Source: Sabellastarte sp. h YS-2021
Lineage: Eukaryota > Annelida > Polychaeta > Sabellida > Sabellidae
NCBI GenBank assembly: GCA_964017235.1
Contig: OZ024936.1
Span: forward strand, 93,842,537-93,906,536
Direction: 5' to 3'
Length of the DNA: 64,000 nucleotides
Numbering within the stretch: position 1 is the first letter of the stretch; each line of letters begins with the position of its first letter. Of the stretch, positions 35,501-43,797 are shown piece after piece. Made by a program: the position numbers and the translations under genes. Under the pieces are notes generated by a model. That model saw only the letters and a list, made by a program, of their open reading frames with translations, searched no databases and was not told the DNA's origin.

Positions 35501-38500
35501 TAGCTAATTTTGAAATTAAATGTCTCATAGGGCAACATAATCCATTGGATTCTGATGAGAAGTCATACATCTCACCTGCTAAAAGGCACTTCTCAGTGTG
35601 GCGACTCATTTATGCCACGTTATATCTTTTCCCAGCACGCCTTGACCAAATACATGTAGTTTTTTTGATACTTCTGACAGATACATTGAATTCCGATGAG
35701 AAGTTACACATCTCACCTGCTAAAAGGCACTTCTCAGTGTGGTGACTCATTTACGCCACGTTATATCTTTTCCCAGCATGCCTTGACCAAATACATGTAC
35801 TTTGTTTTGATACTTCTGACAGATACATTGTTCCATTTTCTATCAACAAAAAGTTCCAAATGGTGGCAGGAATCTGTAGATACTGTAATACACATCTATT
35901 TTGTCTTTTAAAATGTTTAAAACAACATGCAGAGATTGTGACACTTTGGTTGACATGGTACATCTTGAGAAATAAGGCTGGCTGACAGCTTGGTTATACA
36001 GATATGTGTTGTAAAAGCTACAGCACCAAGAATGTTGTATAAGTAGAAGGGTTTAGGTGGGTCACAGTGGCCTAGTGGTAACACACTAGCCTCCCACCTC
36101 TGAGAAAAAGTTTGAATCCCAGCCTGACCTCACGTGGGAAAGTTAGTAGTTGTTTGCTGTTGGTCATCAAAGCACCTTGACCAACTGTATGTACTGGTTT
36201 CCTCTGTATGTCCATCTTCCCGTCACAATATAACCAATTAGGTACTAGATGTGACGTAAAACACACAAAAAAAATAAATGGGAGGCATTTATTTTTATCA
36301 GTCATCTGGTTTGTTGGCTTCAGGCTATCATTCCCATTTGCATGTTTTAGACCGATTCTCCTCAATACAAACAGATCCAAGATCCTTTGGTCTGAAGTTT
36401 TCACCTTGTTTGAAATACAGTTTAATTGTTTCCATTATTCATAGATTTATTGTGGGACTTCCCTTGTTTTAAAGCCTGTACATAACTTGATACACAAGGT
36501 GAGAAACTTTGTATGGTCCTGCAAACATTGCATAATAATTTACATTAAATCAATGTAGAATAAATGTAATTGTATGTATGCTATAATCCATTAATTAATA
36601 CCAAAATTGTGATATATTTTCCAGGTAGCGAGCAGAGCTGTTTCATATTATGCTGCAGGGATAATGATATGTGTTGCAATATTCAACAAATTTGGAGTTG
36701 TCTTTGTGACAATTCCCTTACCAGTTGTTGGAGCTGCATTTTGTGTTCTGTTTGGTTTGTACTTAATTATAATGTAATGAAGTATTTCCATTATGATTTT
36801 AAATTATTTTTATGTTTTTCCTTCTATGATATTGTGTAACTGAATATAAGAATATGAAAATAGCGTGGGCCGAATATAAGGCATCAACTTTTTGTAACAT
36901 TTTAGTTCAGCCAAGGGCTAAAACTAAATGGATTTCTTCAATGGTCTATATTTGAGCTTTGGCATAGCCACTGGTCAAATGCTAAGACAACCTGTCTCAG
37001 ACAGGTAGATAGTGGGCTTAAGGTTTATCAACAAAGGTTCCAATATGGCTGCTATAATTATACCTCCATTTCACAATTAGAAATAGGTGAATATTAGGTA
37101 CAAATATATAACACTCCCCACAAAAGTATTCTGTGGGCGTTTTCTTGTCGTTATAAGGTTTTCCAGTGCAAAACCACATTTTACTAGGAATGAAATGTGT
37201 CAAAAATTATATATGTCATCAGTAGAATATGCTGACTGGGAATAAAGTGTCACATGACACAGAAAACCACTGTGGTTATTTGATTAATTTAGTCTTACCT
37301 ATGTTACGGTCACGGGCAAGCACGGTAGCAATTACCGGTTGTCTTTAAGTTGTAACAGAAAAAGCAAAAAGTTGAACTTAACAAATTTATTTAATAGTCA
37401 ACAATAATGATTACAGTCAACTGGTATGCTCTTAACCAAACACACTAATACAATACAATAATAAGATCTAGCTGACCTGACCACAGAGATTATGAGTTAA
37501 GTTTATCCGCCGTATCCAGCAATCTGTTCCGTAATCGGTCCTGTAGTATATTCCAATGTCCTGTGGTCTGTCCTGTGATCTGTCCAATGTTCACTCACAC
37601 ACGGATATCTATATCTTGTGACCTGTCTCACACTCAACAACACAAAAGGTTCTTGTCCTGCTATTCTTTATATATCCAGTCACACAGAATGTCTGTCTGG
37701 AGATATTTAGAGAGTTAACACAACTGTACTGTCTGCTCCAAGATGTGGACAATGTCCAAAATGCAGTAAATTCACTCTCTGTTATATGAATGTACAATAT
37801 CCAAAATATCTAAAGTACAATAAATCTGTCCAGATGATGTATCCAGTTCACTCCAGTAAAAGTTCAGTGATATAAGCATATATTATACTCCAAAACACAA
37901 TAGCTCTCCTTATAGCAAGCGAATACAAAGTTCCCTTGTGGTCAGATGTACATTCCTTATATACATTCACAGATTTCTCTGGAATTGTACAGAACCAACT
38001 CAAAAAATAAATCTTGAGCCATCTAGGCCAAAGGAGGAAGTTCTAGAAACTACTGGTAATTGGGTTTCCCCAAATCTAACATAACCACTGAGGGGGGATT
38101 TCCCCCAGTCTGTGAACAAATCAATAAACACTAAAACACAAAAATCAATAACTCCCTTACTTTAAATGTTAACACACAAAAAGAACCAACAACACAATTA
38201 TCTTTTATGACAATGTATAAACATAAAGCTTAAATTAAACAATGCACTAATATAGTGCCTAATATATGTAATATACAATGTACTAATATAGTGTCCAATA
38301 TATGTAACACCTAAGACCCCTTCTGTGAACACAACTTGTGCTTAAAACTTTGCTGAGCCAAAAGGCTCAGATTTGAGTCAGTGGCTCAGCCTGAGACTGG
38401 GCGAAATCTATGACCTCTCATGAACTTGGCCCAAGCCAAATATTATTTTTTGCAGGAATGATTATTGCTATTGGGCTATCCAATCTTCAATTCGTTGATT

Positions 38501-41500
38501 TGAATTCATCAAGAAACCAATTTGTTCTTGGGTTTTCATTTTTCATGGGAATAGCAATATCTGAATGGACGCAGGCACATGAAGACACTATAAAAACAGG
38601 TAGATGTTGTAGTTTTTATTAATCAATTAATCCAAGTGACATGATATACAATAATCATGCACAGTAAATATACTTATCAGAAACATGGGACTTATAAGTC
38701 GACATAGTTACTTATGTGGAAACCATTTCAAAAAGTCATTTACAAGGCTTGACAGTTTCACAAATCATTCATTGCACTAAACTTCACTGTAATATTTATA
38801 CAATTAAAATTATACACACATTCGTTTTTCTCATAATTACAATTATACATACATTCGTTTTTCTCATGTCCCATGCTTCTACTGTGTATATGTGTAAATA
38901 TCTTGGTTCAGATGTCATAATTTTCACAAATTTATCTTGATCAGACATATGTTTAAAATTTGAACAGTAATATGACATTTATTCATTCAGATTTTTTTAT
39001 TTATCTGAATACATTCTCATTCTCAGTTAAATGGGACAATTAGAGGCCAAATTGTGGCACAGCAGTGATGCTTATAAAATTCATTCTCATTGTCCCTATT
39101 GGGTAACAGCACATAGAGCATCTTGCCACAAAATTTTTCATTGTTCTCTATTACAGATTTCTTATATAAATGAAATAATAATCTGCATTTAATTCTGAAC
39201 TCTAGTAAACTTGATAATAAAACATAGTGAAGCCAATGAAATATCACTGATCTGATTTAAATATATTTTTTTCTTTAAAAGATACTGTATGGCTGAAAAA
39301 AATCTGTAAAACACAATGCAAGTTACAAAAGTGACTTTATGCCAATGTTTATTACAATGTGAATGCTTCCATTGTTGTCTTTAAAAGTTATATACAAATA
39401 AAATATAGATATCAACAGATTTTGTAAAACATACTGGACAAGAAACCAACAGTGATTATACCTTTTACTTTCATGATTTACGATTTCTATGTTTGGTAAC
39501 GTAATTCACATGGAGTAAGGAAGCAAGCAGACCAAGGTAAAAACAGTTAAATATAAAATTCTGAAACTATCACTATATTCTTAAAGTGTCAATGAACTGT
39601 GTGTAAACTCCTTTAAAGCTATAAATGCATCTTTTGGTGTATTATCTTCAAGAATGGGCATCTTAGCAGGATAAAATGAACATAAATACCAAATAAGAAT
39701 GCTTATTTATCAGACTTTTGCAGTAATTACAAAAATGTCTGTTAATTTAACTTGTTTAAGGGGGTTATTTTCATAACATAATCTCACACATGACATTATT
39801 TAACATTTGTTTAGATTACATTTAATCTGAAGCTGTTATAAACAACCAGCAGATGTCTGTAATATTGTAACGTAATTCACTTACTTTGTTTGCAAATGCC
39901 AGCACTTTTGTCAAATTATGTTCTTAGATAATTAAAACAGTGTCTCATTATTCTATGGTGATGTAGAACACAATCAGTATACATGTACATATCAAAAAGC
40001 TAATACCAATATCTGTATGTGCATTACTAAACTTGTAAAGTCAATGTGTATGGTTAAGAATGTGGGGGTGACTAACTTTACATAATATGGCCTTACCCTC
40101 TACCCAAATTGCATCCCAGTTTCTTGCCCATTTGAATGAACATCCACTCTTTGAACTGACATTTTGCAAACTACTAACTTTTGTGAAATTTCAAACTTTG
40201 ATAAATTTGATAAATCAATGTTTCAAAAGTCGTTGTTTTGAGCTGCTACAAAATCTATTTCTGAGAATGGTAGATGAAATCGATTTTGACTAGTCTTTAT
40301 TGCCCTTACCATTACCTTGTAAGATATGTATTCTATAAGATATCACAACTTGTCTTAAAATGTCCACCATCAAAACACTGACTACAAATGATGGATGTAT
40401 TTTCTGACACCTTTATAGTCTAGTTCCGTTGGAACAACATAATGAATTGTTTACATTCCCGCCCCTTTACTGGCTGTACAGGCAACCAGAAAACAAAACT
40501 GGGTCTTCTTCACATTCTGGTTTCAATGCAAAATAATATCTCAGTGAACTTTTAACCTTTTTAGTGAAGCACCCCATTTCTAGTCCTTTGTAAGTATACA
40601 GTATTGTTTGGCCTTCTCCGCTACTTTCCCCCACATGGCATTGTTTTTGCATGTGCATCAGTTGTGTAACTACTTGAACTACAAATTATTGAAGTAAATA
40701 CCCTTCATCTCTCCCACCCTTTCACAAGTTGATTCCATGCGGCAACAAATGACTGTAGTCAATGAGAGCATAAATGTCAAAGAGCAAATAGTTATAACTC
40801 ATCAATTCTAGAAAATTTCATATTAATTTTAAGAACTTATAAACATCAGATTGAGCTACATTTGAAGTCAAGTAGATGTAACTGATGCAGAAAGAGTGTT
40901 CATTGCACACTAATCTTTAATACTGCTCTGGTTGAAAGGTTTATGTCTACTCTAATACTCACATCCTTCTGCCATATACTGTGACAAGGTACATAAAAAT
41001 AATCTATACCATAACAACCTAGTACCTGATAGTTATTTGTAATAAACGATGTGTGCAACAGAATATAAAATAATATTATGCTTAAACTCTGTCATTTCTC
41101 CCACGTGGTCTTTTCCATGCTGTTAGAAATGCTTAAACATGCTGCAGTCAACTGCTTGTGAAAAAATTACCCATTTTTGTCAGTTCGGGGTAACGTAATT
41201 CACAGTAACATAATTCACTGAATTATACTAAATCAAATATAAAATTCAGGGCTTTGTGTTGATATTGATATAATTGTAATATACAACAAAGGCCAAGATA
41301 TGCTTATCATAAATAGTCTTCTTATTATCCTCACATCTTGAGGAAATGACTGGTAACGTAATTCACATGAGAAAATACAGAATTCTACTTTTTGGTACTT
41401 CCTTAAGAATCGCTTGTATTTGTAGTCTTCTGCTGAATTATTACTTACACATTCTGATAATCCACTTATTCAGGAATTATTTGCACTAAAAAGTTAGACT

Positions 41501-43689
41501 TTTAGAATTACCAAATATGAACAAAATTAAGTGTTTATAATGGTAATGTAATTCACAAGAATATTTTGGACATTTTCAATTTGGCAAAAAATAACATTTT
41601 GTTGATGTCTTTTAAATTTTTTTTTGATATTTGCATGGTGCAGATTAACTGGAAGCTACGTAGTATTGACTTAACCCCAGTTAACCACATTAAAGACAAA
41701 AAATGTTATTGGAATTTTAATACCCAATCTTTGGACACTGTGTTTTGGGGCCATTTTCATAGTTTAATGATAAATTTCAATAATAAAAGTACATCAAAAC
41801 CATAACAAACAATATATCACCAGATTCGTCTTTGCTTAAACTAAATAAATAGATGCAAAAAATTAGAATAAGTTAACTGACAGCCAGATATGTGTCTGAG
41901 ACACCTTATTTTCATAATTGTCCCATTTAACTGAGTATGGGTGGAATATTTATATTAGCAAACAAAATGAAGCTCATCATCAATTTTATTATTACGGCAA
42001 CAAGTTATAAAGTATTCTGTTGGTTGTTTTCTATATTGCATTTGTTGTCCAAAAAGCACAAATAATTAACTAGAAATAATAACCACGTATGATCAGTACC
42101 AAAAGGCAAGGAAAAATAATGTAGAGATATGTTTTTGAAGATGCAAATCCAAGGCCTGAAACTTGACAGTATTAAACTAACAATACATGTACTATGAAGA
42201 CAAAATTACTTTCTCAGGCTAAACCACAGTTTTTAAAAAATGAAAAGCAAGTCCTGCAACAAGATAAAAATTCATTAACTTGTGCTTATAATATTCATAC
42301 AGAAATAATTTCCCATGCATTAAAATGCTGCTATTTCAACTTATTTTTTTATTTCATGTAGGGGTAGGAATCATTGATGATTTACTCAGTATTTTGCTCA
42401 GTACAAGCATGTTTGTTGGAGGTGCTCTTGCTCTTTTATTTGACAACACTTTACCAGGTAAGAGACTTCAGGTTTTTCCCTTTAAAATCTACTCCTAGCA
42501 CCTCCTTTAACTTTCTATTCTAAAGTTTAAATTCTTGCATTTTCTTTCATTTGCATTTAGAAAGTTTTCAACCCCTTGGACTTTTCATTGTAAAGTTTGT
42601 CAAATCTTTGCACCACCTTAACATTTCAATTGTAAAGTTTGTCAACCGTCATACTTTCTGTTTAAAAGATTTGCTAAATGATTTACATTTCCTTTTACTA
42701 TGTATTCTATATTTCATTAAATTTACTGAACGTCTCTTTACATGAAGTTTGCTATTCATTGTTTATATGCTTTAATGCAAAGGCATATTTCAGCAACTAC
42801 AAACTACTACATAAAATTCCTCTTCTTAATATTAAAATTATCTCTGCCAAAATGATTACACATTCTGAATTTGATACATTTCCCTAATCCAAAGATTTGG
42901 ATTTTCTAATGATTTCATTACACTTCTCTGGATGGACCTCTCAGATATTACAGACATCTCAAGTTGAACCGGGCACACAAAAATTGTCAGCAAAGTTGGT
43001 GAAAGTGTTCCTGTATCTCTAATTTTAAGTTGTAAGGTCACATTGAAGACATCAATCATGCAGGGTGATCTCTTTAATCATATATGTGATCACAAAGAGC
43101 TAGACTTCTTGAAATGAGTTTTATTATCCAAACCACACTGTATTTGACCAAAATACTAGGACATACAGAGTGTGATGGTTAGTAGAAACGTCCCTGTCCT
43201 TGGATCACCGTGTGGGGTCTTGCGAGTCAATGGCAAACTGTCCATTACCTTGCATGTCCCGCAAAAGGTTTGAAATGTTTCAAATTTCTGCTTCTGGTTT
43301 CAGTACCATGAGCATGCAGAGACGATTTCACGCATGCGCATATGAATTTCGTACTACAGTAACAGAGGGCGTGGTCCATGGTGTACATAAATTTGTAATT
43401 TGGCCGTATTTTAGTTTAATATGGCGACTTAAGTTGAGTTAAGTCCAACACAACTACTTTATATGCTTTCCTATGATATTTAATTTATTTAGGTTGTAAG
43501 AGCAGCTTTACAAAGTATGAAAGTCCAGAAATGGATAGAGATTCAAGTGATTCAGAAATTCCAGATGGAGATGTAATGAAGGTGTATGACCTTCCGGCAT
43601 GGACAAGAAGAGTCACCAAGTTACAGTTATTTAAATGTTTACCTACTTGTCCTATCTATCAAAGGAATAGAAAAACATCATCAATGTAA
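15812..43689 (+). CDS. SLC23A1-like: SLC23 / NAT-family transporter, complete, 14 exons, 601 aa
   Basis: Multi-pass plasma-membrane transporter of the nucleobase-ascorbate (SLC23) family. Coding exons: 15812-15848, 18291-18433, 19866-20023, 21854-21945, 23236-23330, 31818-31999, 33064-33184, 33701-33857, 34087-34236, 34717-34820, 36625-36754, 38456-38599, 42362-42457, 43493-43689. All junctions are GT-AG and all phases agree, giving 1806 nt; vertebrate SLC23A1 has a similar length. Landmarks: QH pair at residues 60-61 (TM1), extracellular loop with two N-glycosylation sequons in exon 5, TKY-GPLT core in exon 6 (YIGPLT), IESIGDY at 353-359 with the conserved Glu354, signature [10 protein letters not shown] at 404-413, and FVDLNSSRN at 469-477. 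Family members move ascorbate with Na+ or nucleobases. The Gln opening the signature, where ascorbate carriers have Pro, leans towards nucleobase-type substrates (inference). The start at METND is the first ATG in exon 1, but the frame is open to the upstream acceptor, so an additional N-terminal exon is possible. Confidence 0.95.
16085..16375 (+). mobile_element. tRNA-derived SINE (family 2), diverged copy
   Basis: Matches in the forward sense the reverse complement of 17640-17975. Shared blocks are 'aggtacaggtagatgaccac', 'ggttgtcctctgtcattg', 'cctatctccagttgcaagct' and 'aaggagatattgtacaaata'. The head with the B box (GGGTCAAACC) is decayed. It lies in intron 1 of the SLC23 gene. Confidence 0.7.
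16425..17215 (-). mobile_element. PIF/Harbinger-type element fragment, MADF-like ORF
   Basis: On - the ORF 17155-16853 gives a very basic, Arg/Glu-rich coiled stretch ([20 protein letters not shown]), then [17 protein letters not shown] and a stop. Immediately after, [20 protein letters not shown] is readable and resembles the start of a MADF/SANT-type DNA-binding domain (V.F...H..LYD......KDK). Frame breaks follow. A second copy is at 45780-46680 (+), there associated with a Harbinger transposase relic, which supports the assignment as its companion DNA-binding protein. Confidence 0.6.
17640..17975 (-). mobile_element. tRNA-derived SINE (family 2)
   Basis: On -, the head reads CTGCCACTGTGGCCTAGCGG (A box) and GGGTTCAAACCC (B box), then a body, ending on the + left with 'cataaattgtattgtattgt', a short tandem tail. 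The last 60 bases (AGCGCTTTGAGTCCGGTAG, GGAGATATTGCGCTGAGTAT) resemble the 3' end of the CR1-like LINEs of this window, suggesting the partner LINE. Confidence 0.85.
18291..18433 (+). CDS. SLC23A1-like: SLC23 exon 2
   Basis: Acceptor ATAATAG, donor GTAAAT. It encodes the cytosolic N-terminus and the start of TM1: [20 protein letters not shown]. The family pattern is Y.I.DVP......LLGLQH. It ends in phase 0 with the Gln of the QH pair. Confidence 0.95.
19580..19733. mobile_element. Foldback hairpin MITE (154 bp)
   Basis: A single long stem: 'agaaataaactacttatgct' pairs with 'gcgcatacatagtttatttct', and 'caatcacaaaaatatcctct' with 'gaggctatttttgtgattg', closing on a short loop around 'ctcaggctttcgg'. 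It lies in intron 2, 133 bases before exon 3. Such a transcript would form a near-continuous ~65-bp duplex. Confidence 0.85.
19866..20023 (+). CDS. SLC23A1-like: SLC23 exon 3
   Basis: Acceptor TTTCTCAG, donor GTAAAG, phase 2. It encodes [22 protein letters not shown] and [16 protein letters not shown], corresponding to the rest of TM1, TM2 and TM3. His61 completes the QH motif across the intron. Confidence 0.97.
20390..20890. repeat. Two direct repeats of ~170 bp, ~350 bp apart
   Basis: 'ttgccatactaatgataaat' to 'tggatctttatcacatc' (20402-20515) recurs as 'tggccatattaatgattaat' to 'tggatccttatcacatc' (20740-20860), about 80% similar. Both lie in intron 3. Origin not determined. Confidence 0.7.
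20985..21648 (+). mobile_element. Tx1/L1-like LINE endonuclease remnant
   Basis: [20 protein letters not shown] at 21012-21072 is the N-terminal start of an APE-type LINE endonuclease (LN.RGL.DK.K...LF.WLK). After frame changes [11 protein letters not shown] at about 21390 fits the GGDFN region, and [17 protein letters not shown] follows. Downstream frames are broken. No ORF1 and no RT adjoin. Confidence 0.6.
21650..21742 (+). mobile_element. CR1-like LINE 3' tail
   Basis: 'gcattagaatctgtcttttg' and 'acggagattaagcgctataa' are the last ~90 bases of the CR1-like family. Ends 'cataTTGGAATATTAGAG', a decayed tail. Confidence 0.8.
21854..21945 (+). CDS. SLC23A1-like: SLC23 exon 4
   Basis: Acceptor CTTAACAG, donor GTAAGT. 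It encodes [20 protein letters not shown] and ends in NKCP, matching the family RLPL.Q...F..LVP and the conserved KCP. Confidence 0.96.
22985..23050 (+). mobile_element. CR1-like LINE 3' tail
   Basis: 'gatggaaattaagtgctatg' with 'aaagtcatattagaac' is a short remnant of the same family in intron 4. Confidence 0.65.
23236..23330 (+). CDS. SLC23A1-like: SLC23 exon 5
   Basis: Acceptor TATTGCAG, donor GTATGT. Encodes [18 protein letters not shown] and IWKSRLVS. The sequons NIT and NST mark it as extracellular; IW..R is the family motif before the QG of exon 6. Confidence 0.93.
23477..23518 (+). repeat. Poly(C) run of 42
   Basis: An uninterrupted run of 42 C in intron 5, 147 bases after exon 5. 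It is very unusual in this AT-rich setting. The length may be inexact, because sequencing and assembly often mis-size such runs. Confidence 0.9.
24778..24999. repeat. Tandem repeat, 3 x 73 bp
   Basis: Units start at 24778, 24851 and 24924 with AATTTGTGAAGGCGGAAATT; each contains GTGCGTGTTGACAGGTGAAA and ends GATCGAGTTTCAA. Units 2 and 3 are virtually identical, unit 1 differs by two bases. The similarity points to recent duplication within intron 5. The ORF across it is repetitive and not a gene. Confidence 0.92.
25265..25400. repeat. Minisatellite, ~21-bp unit (cluster 1)
   Basis: Degenerate units of the form 'cattgttactatccttgttc'. The same array type reappears at 30480-30665, 31232-31297 and 31607-31800, all in intron 5. 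Confidence 0.75.
26613..27048. mobile_element. Foldback element A, satellite arms
   Basis: Inverted ends of about 45 bp ('tatggaagagcattagtgcc' against the reverse complement of 'ggcactaacactcttccata') flank A- and T-runs, then an array of 20-bp units with the self-complementary core TCAACATGTTGA. Left half units read TTAGTATCTCAACATGTTGA; right half units are inverted. The 88-residue ORF at 26712-26978 (QHVEIL repeats) is a by-product. Confidence 0.85.
27321..28335. mobile_element. Foldback element B, 20-bp satellite arms
   Basis: Ends: CGGAGCCCAGGAAGGGACAT and its exact complement, with at least 28 paired bases each; TA on both sides could be a target duplication. The left arm (about 27345-27745) is ~19 units of ACAAGTTAGCAAGTCGTTCC. 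The right arm (about 27905-28290) is the same unit in reverse complement. A unique spacer lies at 27746-27904. The 145-residue ORF at 27308-27745 (CGNDLLT repeats) is a by-product of the repetition. No transposase is present. Confidence 0.9.
29342..30317. mobile_element. MITE, GACAAATCGGCCC family, copy 2
   Basis: Left end GCACAAACCGCCTCTTTGCC; right end GGGCCTATTTGTC. It shares with 13408-14132 the CR1-like tail relic ('tatagagcttaatcttcatc' at about 29448) and its surroundings. A family 1 SINE (29645-29884) interrupts it. Confidence 0.7.
29645..29884 (+). mobile_element. tRNA-derived SINE (family 1)
   Basis: GGCCACAGTGGCAGAGTGG (A box) and GGGTTCGGTTC (B box), body as in 12638-12876, tail (AAATA)n. 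The 9-bp flanks ATATTAGGG at 29636-29644 and 29885-29893 are a target duplication. It sits inside the MITE 29342-30317. Confidence 0.93.
30480..30665. repeat. Minisatellite, ~21-bp unit (cluster 2)
   Basis: Units like 'cattgttactatccttgttc' and 'cccattgttactattcttgc'. Same type as at 25265. Confidence 0.75.
31232..31800. repeat. Minisatellite, ~21-bp unit (cluster 3), split by a MITE
   Basis: Units at 31232-31297 and 31607-31800 ('cattgttactccctctattt', 'cacaatgttactgtccttgt') are separated by the hairpin MITE 31298-31606, which therefore inserted into an existing array. The right end nearly reaches exon 6. Confidence 0.75.
31298..31606. mobile_element. Hairpin MITE (TAGGAATAACCCC family)
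   Basis: A stem pairs 'taggaataacccctgaccaa' with 'ttgggaggggattattccta', and 'gcagaattttaccatggttt' with 'aaaccatggtaaaattctgc'. It is followed by ATTCTAACATGACA, whose complement ends the element (31593-31606). The sister copy at 55801-56133 has the same layout. Confidence 0.85.
31818..31999 (+). CDS. SLC23A1-like: SLC23 exon 6
   Basis: Acceptor CTTTTAG after a long T-rich tract, donor GTAATT. It encodes [38 protein letters not shown] and [15 protein letters not shown], the best-conserved part of the protein (QG....S..VE...G, YIGPLT..PT). The 8.5-kb intron before it holds both foldback elements. Confidence 0.98.
32240..32570 (-). mobile_element. CR1-like LINE fragment, diverged
   Basis: Starts with an AATAG microsatellite tail, then 'aacatttaaaaagcgcaaaa', and further in 'gtttgttcaattcagcagag'. 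The order mirrors the 3' ends of the other copies in - sense. The coding part is unreadable. Intron 6. Confidence 0.45.
33064..33184 (+). CDS. SLC23A1-like: SLC23 exon 7
   Basis: Acceptor TTTTTCAG, donor GTAAGT. Encodes [20 protein letters not shown] and [11 protein letters not shown], matching LFSQYL...LP and the IFK.FP of the family. Confidence 0.97.
33570..33632 (+). mobile_element. CR1-like LINE 3' tail
   Basis: 'cttagaatctgcatgttgcc' and 'gagattaagcacaattaaag', short remnant ending 70 bases before exon 8. Confidence 0.6.
33701..33857 (+). CDS. SLC23A1-like: SLC23 exon 8
   Basis: Acceptor TATTTTCAG, donor GTATGT. Encodes [20 protein letters not shown] (a TM segment), then [17 protein letters not shown]. 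The RTD...I...PW pattern is standard for SLC23. Confidence 0.97.
34087..34236 (+). CDS. SLC23A1-like: SLC23 exon 9
   Basis: Acceptor TATGCAG, donor GTAAGA. Encodes [20 protein letters not shown] and [18 protein letters not shown]. Glu354 in IESIGDY aligns with the substrate-binding Glu of TM8 in UraA and UapA (family knowledge). Confidence 0.97.
34575..34679. mobile_element. Tiny MITE (~105 bp) upstream of exon 10
   Basis: CCTGGCGTGATATTCACTAA at the left and, in reverse complement, CCAGGGATCATATTCACCAA at the right. The ends pair over about 28 bases with four or five mismatches. It lies inside intron 9 and ends 37 bases before exon 10, so the exon's branch point may lie in or beside it. Confidence 0.65.
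34717..34820 (+). CDS. SLC23A1-like: SLC23 exon 10 with NAT signature
   Basis: Acceptor GAACACAG, donor GTGATA. Encodes [25 protein letters not shown] and [10 protein letters not shown]. The last ten residues are the NAT signature [Q/E/P]-N-x-G-x4-T-[R/K/G]. The first position is Gln. The acceptor lacks a strong pyrimidine tract. Confidence 0.97.
35540..35828. repeat. Tandem duplication, 2 x ~141 bp
   Basis: TCTGATGAGAAGTCATACAT at 35551 and TCCGATGAGAAGTTACACAT at 35692 begin two units that share 'cacctgctaaaaggcacttc', 'cacgttatatcttttcccag' and 'gatacttctgacagatacat', about 95% identical. Intron 10. Confidence 0.88.
36056..36275 (+). mobile_element. tRNA-derived SINE (family 1), diverged
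   Basis: GGTCACAGTGGCCTAGTGGT head, decayed B box (GTTTGAATCC), body 'accaactgtatgtactggtt', 'taaaacacacaaaaaaaata' end. Older than the copies at 12638 and 29645. Intron 10. Confidence 0.8.
36625..36754 (+). CDS. SLC23A1-like: SLC23 exon 11
   Basis: Acceptor ATTTTCCAG, donor GTTTGT (weak but GT). Encodes [39 protein letters not shown]. Aligns with the SR.V...A...........F...P.P..GG..C of SLC23. Confidence 0.96.
36890..38440. mobile_element. MITE (TTTCACAAA family) split by a solo LTR
   Basis: The left part 36890-37301 and right part 38310-38440 match in order the copy at 43885-44460 ('ctgtcacatgac'-type and 'actgtggttatttgat' blocks, then 'gaccccttctgtgaac' and 'ctgagccaaaaggctcagat'). The LTR at 37302-38309 lies between. 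The right edge is about 20 bases from exon 12. Confidence 0.75.
37302..38309 (-). mobile_element. Solo LTR, second copy
   Basis: On + it starts TGTTACGGTCACGGGCAAGC and ends ATATATGTAACA. On - it is the counterpart of 9124-10045. The target duplication is CCTA (37298-37301 and 38310-38313). It lies in intron 11 of the SLC23 gene in antisense orientation, 146 bases before exon 12. Confidence 0.88.
38456..38599 (+). CDS. SLC23A1-like: SLC23 exon 12
   Basis: Acceptor TTTTTTGCAG, donor GTAGAT. Encodes [20 protein letters not shown] and [27 protein letters not shown] is nearly invariant in SLC23A1/A2. A MITE copy ends about 20 bases before it. Confidence 0.98.
39022..41935. mobile_element. 2.9-kb inverted-repeat element with GTAACGTAATTCAC repeats
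   Basis: Perfect 21-bp ends, 39022-39042 (CTCAGTTAAATGGGACAATT...) and the complement at 41915-41935. Inside, GTAACGTAATTCAC or a one-base variant occurs six times in the same orientation at about 39496, 39867, 41190, 41205, 41353 and 41543. No transposase domain was recognised in the short ORFs (39023-39247 -, 40087-40293 +, 41566-41805 +). The inverted duplicate near 2650 lacks this element, an empty site. It occupies most of intron 12. Confidence 0.8.
41936..42255. repeat. Intron 12 sequence duplicated in inverse at 2321-2650
   Basis: 'gaagctcatcatcaattt', 'acaagttataaagtattctg' and 'catttgttgtccaaaaagca' are each found as reverse complement at about 2605, 2575 and 2535. Overall similarity is about 80%. 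Confidence 0.8.
42362..42457 (+). CDS. SLC23A1-like: SLC23 exon 13
   Basis: Acceptor TTCATGTAG, donor GTAAGA. Encodes [20 protein letters not shown] and [11 protein letters not shown], matching D..L..LL.T.MFVGG.LA...DNT.PG. Its donor side is found again, inverted, near 1885-1910. Confidence 0.97.
42480..42690. repeat. Minisatellite in intron 13, inverse of 1395-1890
   Basis: Units of the type 'gtaaagtttgtcaaatcttt' and 'gcaccaccttaacatttcaa' are the reverse complement of the array near the left end. Only three or four units here against about ten there. It starts some 25-40 bases after the donor of exon 13. Confidence 0.8.
43493..43689 (+). CDS. SLC23A1-like: SLC23 exon 14 and stop
   Basis: Acceptor TTATTTAG. 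Encodes an acidic cytosolic stretch ([20 protein letters not shown]), then [20 protein letters not shown] and stop TAA at 43687. The YDLP...R.T.L...P.CP.. end is as in the vertebrate proteins (YDFP... ICPVF). Confidence 0.95.
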
Positions 43690-43797
43690 AATATGTGCAT
43701 GTTTCTAATTCATTCATGATTGAGAAGTCATATATGATATAGTAAAGCATAACTGTGACATTTTACAACAATGTCAGATCTGCACATAAATATCATT

